Both the position numbers and the translations under genes were made by a program. Positions 8,574 through 12,596 of a stretch of 12,596 bases of DNA are shown here, piece by piece. Source of the DNA: Tetrahymena elliotti 4EA. Its lineage: Eukaryota > Ciliophora > Oligohymenophorea > Hymenostomatida > Tetrahymenidae. The stretch is taken from positions 957,866-970,461 of the forward strand of contig JH720309.1 in the NCBI GenBank assembly GCA_000231825.2, in the 5' to 3' direction. The number at the start of each line of letters is the position of its first letter. Within the stretch, counting starts at the first letter, position 1. The notes beneath the pieces are model-generated. The model did no database searches and was not told the origin of the DNA. It worked only from the letters and a program-made list of their open reading frames with translations.

Positions 8574-9186
8574 TTAAAATAGAAATTAGGAATTTGATTT
8601 CTGTGAAGACATGCATAGAAAAATAAATATACTCACTTAATGAATCATGAGGATGAAAGTTGAAAATAAATAAAATATTTGTTAATATCTTAAAATGCAA
8701 ATTAATATGATTAATAAATAAAGATATCTTTATAAAATATATAAAAATAAATGGTTTTAATTTCTTGATTAATATTTCAATTTTTAATATATTACTTTCA
8801 TTTTTTATTTTATTTTATATGAAATTTATTAATTTAAAAAGTACATTCCTAATTTAAAATATCAATTAAAATATTTCAACAGCTAATTTTTTAATTTTTA
8901 AACATTTTACATTCTTTTTTGAAAAATATACAAATTAGAAGAAATAAAAATGAAATATTTAATGATTTTTAGTGAAATTTATTTCTTAAGAAATAATCAG
9001 ATTTGTTTAGAAATATATTAAAAAATATGTTTCAATTTCAAATTAAAAAAATATTTTTTTATTTTATTACTGATAAGTTTTTCAAGAAATATAATGAGCA
9101 AAAGCTATTAAAATATAAAAATTTATTGATTAAAATATCTAGATTAAATAATATTATCGAGTTAAATGATTTGCTTACATAACAAA
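8574..9186. other. A/T-rich intergenic region downstream of UBA1
   Basis: This holds the UBA1 3' flank and otherwise nothing I recognise on either strand. Several AATAAA-like strings occur, but in such A/T-rich DNA they carry no weight as polyadenylation signals. Confidence 0.6.
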
Positions 9187-9373
9187 ATGAATGATAAAAA
9201 AAACATGTATTTTTTCTATTTTTTCCTCTTTAGCTTAGAAATCATACAAATAGCTCATGAAAACAAAAACTAAGAAAATAAATTATTATATGTGGAAGAA
9301 CAAATCATAATTTAATCAAAGGCAATTAGATATTATTTAATATAAGGTTATAGTAAATTTATCTAAATTTGAT
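9187..9373 (+). other. weak coding-like island
   Basis: From an ATG at 9187 (another at 9205) a frame reads to a TGA near 9372. Its middle, EIIQIAHENKNQENKLLYVE, has a protein-like mix of charged and aliphatic residues. A strong acceptor-like TTTTCCTCTTTAG ends at 9233, so it may be an exon starting at 9234. I could not splice it in phase to the islands downstream. The family is not recognised. Confidence 0.2.
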
Positions 9374-9577
9374 AATTTAATCATTAATTTGCAATGTAGA
9401 TTTTTGAATAATATAAATCCATTTCAATTAAATAGCATTCTAAGGATAGAAATTTAGATAGGAAAATCAATGAAAACCACCTATCTATTTATTAGCCTAA
9501 ATTTTTCATGATAAATTACAAAAAAAGATGTTTTAGCTAATGAAAATTGCATAATTTATTTTTATATTCCTTCCATA

Positions 9578-9650
9578 ATGTTAAAATTAAAAGTAGAAGA
9601 TAGGGGAACACTGTTCTAATAATTTAAAAATCAAGATATTTTTGATAAAT
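9578..9650 (+). other. weak coding-like island
   Basis: Starting at ATG 9578 the frame reads through VEDRGTLFQQFKNQDIFDKC, which looks like real protein, and stays open well past 9650 in more repetitive sequence. A GT at 9651 could be a donor, but no acceptor in matching phase leads to the next island. It may be a fragment of an old gene. Confidence 0.2.
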
Positions 9651-9726
9651 GTTTAGTTCCTCTTGCTATGATAAAAAATAATTTTTATTATTTAGCATAT
9701 TTTTTTATCATTTTCAGTCTTTTTGA

Positions 9727-9939
9727 TTGTTCTTACTCTCTATCACTCCTAAATATATCTTTACTGTTTTTTTTTTGCTTAGGTTTTTACATAATTCAAA
9801 AAAAAAGGCTTACAGAATAATTAAGGATATTTTTGATGAATTAAACATAATTCAGGTAAAGAAAAAAACATAAATTTTTGATTTGTAAAAAATATCAATT
9901 CAAGGGATTTTTGGAGTGGAAAAAAGTAAATCGAAATGA
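9727..9939 (+). other. possible last exon of an upstream gene, ending on the next gene's start
   Basis: An open frame of 70 codons follows a TGA at 9724-9726 and stops at a TGA at 9937-9939. Its second half (AYRIIKDIFDELNIIQVKKK) is coding-like. A pyrimidine-rich acceptor (TTTTTTGCTTAG, ending 9782) lies inside it, so an exon could begin at 9783. The stop overlaps the ATG at 9936 in the string ATGA. Chance ORFs of this length are common here. Confidence 0.22.
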
Positions 9940-12596
9940 AAGAAATTTTTTTATTAATTTTAGTTTTAAATTGCATTTGTACGCTTCTTTGCTCAAATCA
10001 AAATCCGATTAACATTTAAGATCAAGTCTACTATATATCTGTAACTTATTACTATCTTTATTTTCATAATAAATAATTGCAATTTATTATTCAGGATACA
10101 AACTCAATATTGTATAAAGGAACTGATGGTATTGTTAAGATTAGTGTTTTAGATATCAACGGAAAAATATCTTCCACACATAGCTTGATAGGAATTAAAT
10201 TTAATGTTAGTATAGTTATTAGGTTTTTTACCACAAATAATGTGAATTATTTAATTAATTTTATTTGTTCAAATATTTATTAATTCATTTTTTCTAGAAC
10301 TAAAATATTGTATATGCTTCTGAAGAGGGTAAGCCCTATTATTATACAATAGACTTTAACTTAATGCTCAGCGGTTCAGCCAATTTTTTCACAGAATTAA
10401 ATTATCCACAGCTAAAATATCCTTGTGCAAGTTACATAATCTAAAGGCTAGTAAAATTTTTGAATAAATTATCAATTTAATTAAATCTTATAATACCTTA
10501 ATGTAAAGTTTCATTTTGATATTTTAAAACTTCTACTTTTACAATCAAATTTAATTTTTTTAAAAAAATATGGGTTCGAATATTAAATAATTAATAAAAA
10601 TTGTTTAATTATGAAAAAGTAAGGTTACTTAAGTTTGCTATGTCTAGAAACTTCAAATTATTATATTGTCTTTGAAAAATGGTTTGATAAGCTTTTTACT
10701 TCAACAAATGTTGTCTATATTAGTTAATAAGTACCTTAGTATTCATTTTATTATTACAATTAGTATATATAAATGCTAAAGTAGTTTATATTTATGAATG
10801 GATAAAAATATACATTATAAACTGTGGCTAAGATATATTTAATTGATGTAAACAATTTAAATACTTCATTCGCTTATTTGCAAAATTAACTTTCTTTTAT
10901 TGCAGAAAAAGTACAATTTATATTTTTAGTTGGGCTCTATTCTGAAGATATCCTTTAAAAATAATTAAGCAATAATTGTCAAATAAATGTCTAAATTCTT
11001 TAATAATTGCTAGTAAGTAATACAATTTCCAAATGTAATTTTTTTTTAACTTAAATTCATTTTATTTTTTGTTTAAAGTGAGCTGAGAATTTTAGCATAA
11101 TTAATCATTTTAAGTAAAACAACATTTAAAAAATTAATGAATGTAGAAACCAGTTATCTTAGTTTAATTAAATGATGGTATTAATTTTTCACTCTAAATA
11201 TATGGGGTCGATGATTTCTAACAAATTTAAACCTTTGGAGATGCTTTTCCAAGCTAATCAGGATAGAGAACGTACTATTAATATAATGTAAAAATTATTT
11301 AACCTACAAATATAGTAAATCAAGTGAATGTTTAAATATTAGAATTTCATCTTTTTAGGAACAAACTATTATGAATTGGTGTATGATTAAACCCTAAATT
11401 AAATTTAAATTAAGAGCTACCCAATCAGTAATGGCAATATTTATTTACCAAATAATACTCCTGTTGATTTTCTCTTCAATAAAGTATATCTTTAATTTAT
11501 GAATAAATGTCAAAATACTAAATAATATTAATATAAATACAATAAAGGGTTTTGCCTCAAATGTTGAACTTTAAAGTTCAAGTGGTAATGTGAAATAATT
11601 TACAACAATATAATAAATGTATAATATGATACCTGGATGTTCTATATATGTTGATAGTACAATTGAGTTGTGTAAATAGTGTAATAAGTCTTATTTTTTA
11701 TAAAATGGGAGATGTCTGACATCTTGTGAAGATGGCTTTTATGCTTCGTAAGCTATTTATATAATTACTTATATTTTAATAATATTTATTGTTACATTAG
11801 TGGAAGTACCTGTCTTCCTTGTCATCAAACATGCCAAACTTGTAATGGACCATCTTCAACTAATTGTTTGAGTTGCTTTGAAGATTAATATCTGTTTTTG
11901 GATTCTTCTTGTATCGATTGTGTTTAAAAAGGATTGATAATTAAAGATTTATAATGCATATGCTTAGATGATTATATTTTTTATGATTAAGTTTGTACAT
12001 AAATTTATTTAGATTATAATTCAAAGAAATTTGATTAAAAATCCATATAAAATGTAAATTAATATACTGAAACTGCTTCTTAAGTAACATTTGCAAGCAC
12101 AACTTTTTTGAGTGGTGTTTAAAGTGTATTTTCTTAGTCTAGTTTTGGAATTATTATGAATGGATTAACTTGTTTAAAACTCAGCTATCTATTATTAGTC
12201 AATGCAGTACTACCTTAGCAGATATTATTGCCCTTAAATGCAGTTTTTCGTAAATTAAAATGATTGATATTTTTATAAGTTAATTATTTTTAAAAATAAT
12301 ATAGAAACTTGTCCTTCTTAATAATTTAAATATTTGAATCTCTTTGAAGAAATAATTAATGAAAGTGATAATTAATATTAAAATGTGAAATATGAGAATT
12401 TTGGACTTTCTTTTAATATCTTAAAGACTTCTGGATAGGCTATTATTTTATTCTTTATTTGCTTATTCTTATTTGTTTTATTCTTTGTATTGACAGAGAA
12501 AATGAAAAATGAAAAGATTAAATCCATTTCTTTAAAGTTATTCAATAAACTATTTTCAAGTTTTATTGTTTAATATTTTTAGCTAATTATTGCTAT
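9936..12596 (+). CDS. secreted/surface membrane protein with furin-like cysteine-rich repeats (3' end beyond window)
   Basis: I resolve nine exons: 9936-10040, 10095-10205, 10298-10450, 10509-11012, 11147-11287, 11343-11483, 11548-11747, 11801-12249 and 12305 to the edge, giving at least 698 residues with TAA/TAG as glutamine. Residues 1-20 form a signal peptide (lysine, then a leucine/isoleucine core). Residues 21-415 are an unrecognised, probably extracellular region. From 416 to 517 there are 16 cysteines in C-x-x-C spacings such as CLPCHQTCQTCNGPSSTNC, the pattern of furin-like/growth-factor-receptor repeats. A serine/threonine-rich linker leads to one transmembrane helix at 647-664 (AIILFFICLFLFVLFFVL), followed by lysine-rich residues. 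The start is the first ATG after an in-frame TGA at 9879-9881. Large proteins with such repeats and C-terminal membrane helices are common in Tetrahymena and relatives; more helices may lie past the edge. Function is unknown. Exon borders from 11343 on are the most reliable; those near 10451-10508 and 11013-11146 are less so. Confidence 0.8.
10041..10094 (+). other. intron 1 of the furin-like gene
   Basis: 54 nt, from GTAACTTATT to TTATTATTCAG, phase 0. It is a multiple of three and has no TGA, so the frame reads straight through if it is not removed; I call it an intron because of its ends, its size like the other introns, and its lack of G. Confidence 0.65.
10451..10508 (+). other. intron 3 of the furin-like gene
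   Basis: 58 nt, from GTAAAATTTT to AATGTAAAG, phase 0, chosen because it opens 168 TGA-free codons up to 11012. An alternative acceptor at 10619, same phase, would give a 169-nt intron and remove 37 residues (an A/T-rich, hydrophobic run). I prefer the shorter intron for its typical size. Confidence 0.5.
11013..11146 (+). other. intron 4 of the furin-like gene
   Basis: 134 nt, with the strong donor GTAAGT and the acceptor GAATGTAG, phase 0, leading to KPVILVQLNDGINFSL. The pyrimidine-rich acceptor at 11079 would place a TGA directly in frame, so the later AG was chosen. Confidence 0.55.

Noticed and set aside
8574..9935. Long TGA-free frames in several phases
   Set aside because: With TGA as the only stop and very little G, open frames of 60-120 codons are expected by chance. 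I kept only short islands with protein-like composition, at low confidence.
10077..10283. Short ORF beginning at a TTG
   Set aside because: It is a fragment of the furin-like gene read through its intron 1 acceptor and intron 2, bounded by reassigned TAA codons.
10570..10586. GGGTTCGAATATT string like a tRNA T-loop
   Set aside because: No acceptor, anticodon or T-stem pairing exists around it, and it falls in an open coding frame of the furin-like gene.
1..12596. Bacterial-type features (CRISPR array, operons, ribosome binding sites, terminators)
   Set aside because: The window is ciliate nuclear DNA with introns and a reassigned code, and no regularly spaced direct repeats were seen.

Overview
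The window reads as nuclear DNA of a ciliate with the Tetrahymena-type genetic code. Base composition is extremely A/T-rich outside exons. The one unmistakable housekeeping gene, ubiquitin-activating enzyme E1, can only be read through if TAA and TAG mean glutamine and TGA is the sole stop (34 in-frame TAA/TAG codons, none at random sites in the alignment). Introns are short, A/T-rich GT...AG introns, mostly 50-140 nt. A Tetrahymena or close oligohymenophorean relative (for example Ichthyophthirius) fits; the species cannot be fixed from sequence alone.

Layout. (1) Bases 1-713 hold nothing I can support. (2) Bases 714-3081 carry part of a leucine-rich-repeat (LRR) gene on the + strand. Six well-formed exons (890-2458) each encode exactly one ~30-residue ribonuclease-inhibitor-like LRR, all with the same intron phase and nearly identical splice sites; flanking units are decayed. 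One of its introns is enlarged and holds a perfect 14-bp inverted repeat. (3) Bases 3431-4428 hold two transposon relics: a Tc1/mariner-like helix-turn-helix fragment on + and a broken Merlin/IS1595-like DDE transposase on -. (4) Bases 5146-8573 are the complete three-exon UBA1 gene (1033 residues), with adenylation, catalytic-cysteine and ubiquitin-fold domains all present. (5) Bases 8574-9935 are A/T-rich and mostly empty, with a few weak coding-like islands near the right end. (6) From 9936 to the right edge runs the 5' part of a gene for a secreted or surface membrane protein: signal peptide, a large extracellular region, furin-like cysteine-rich repeats and the first transmembrane helix. 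I resolve nine exons before the window cuts it off.

The genes do not form a functional unit. All real genes here are on the + strand. UBA1 starts ubiquitin conjugation in the cytosol and nucleus. The LRR and furin-like genes belong to protein types that are greatly expanded in ciliates. The most unusual structure is the LRR exon array, which looks like serial duplication of one exon-plus-intron unit. Because only TGA stops translation in such A/T-rich DNA, open frames of 60-120 codons arise by chance, so I relied on motifs, splice signals and phase consistency rather than ORF length.
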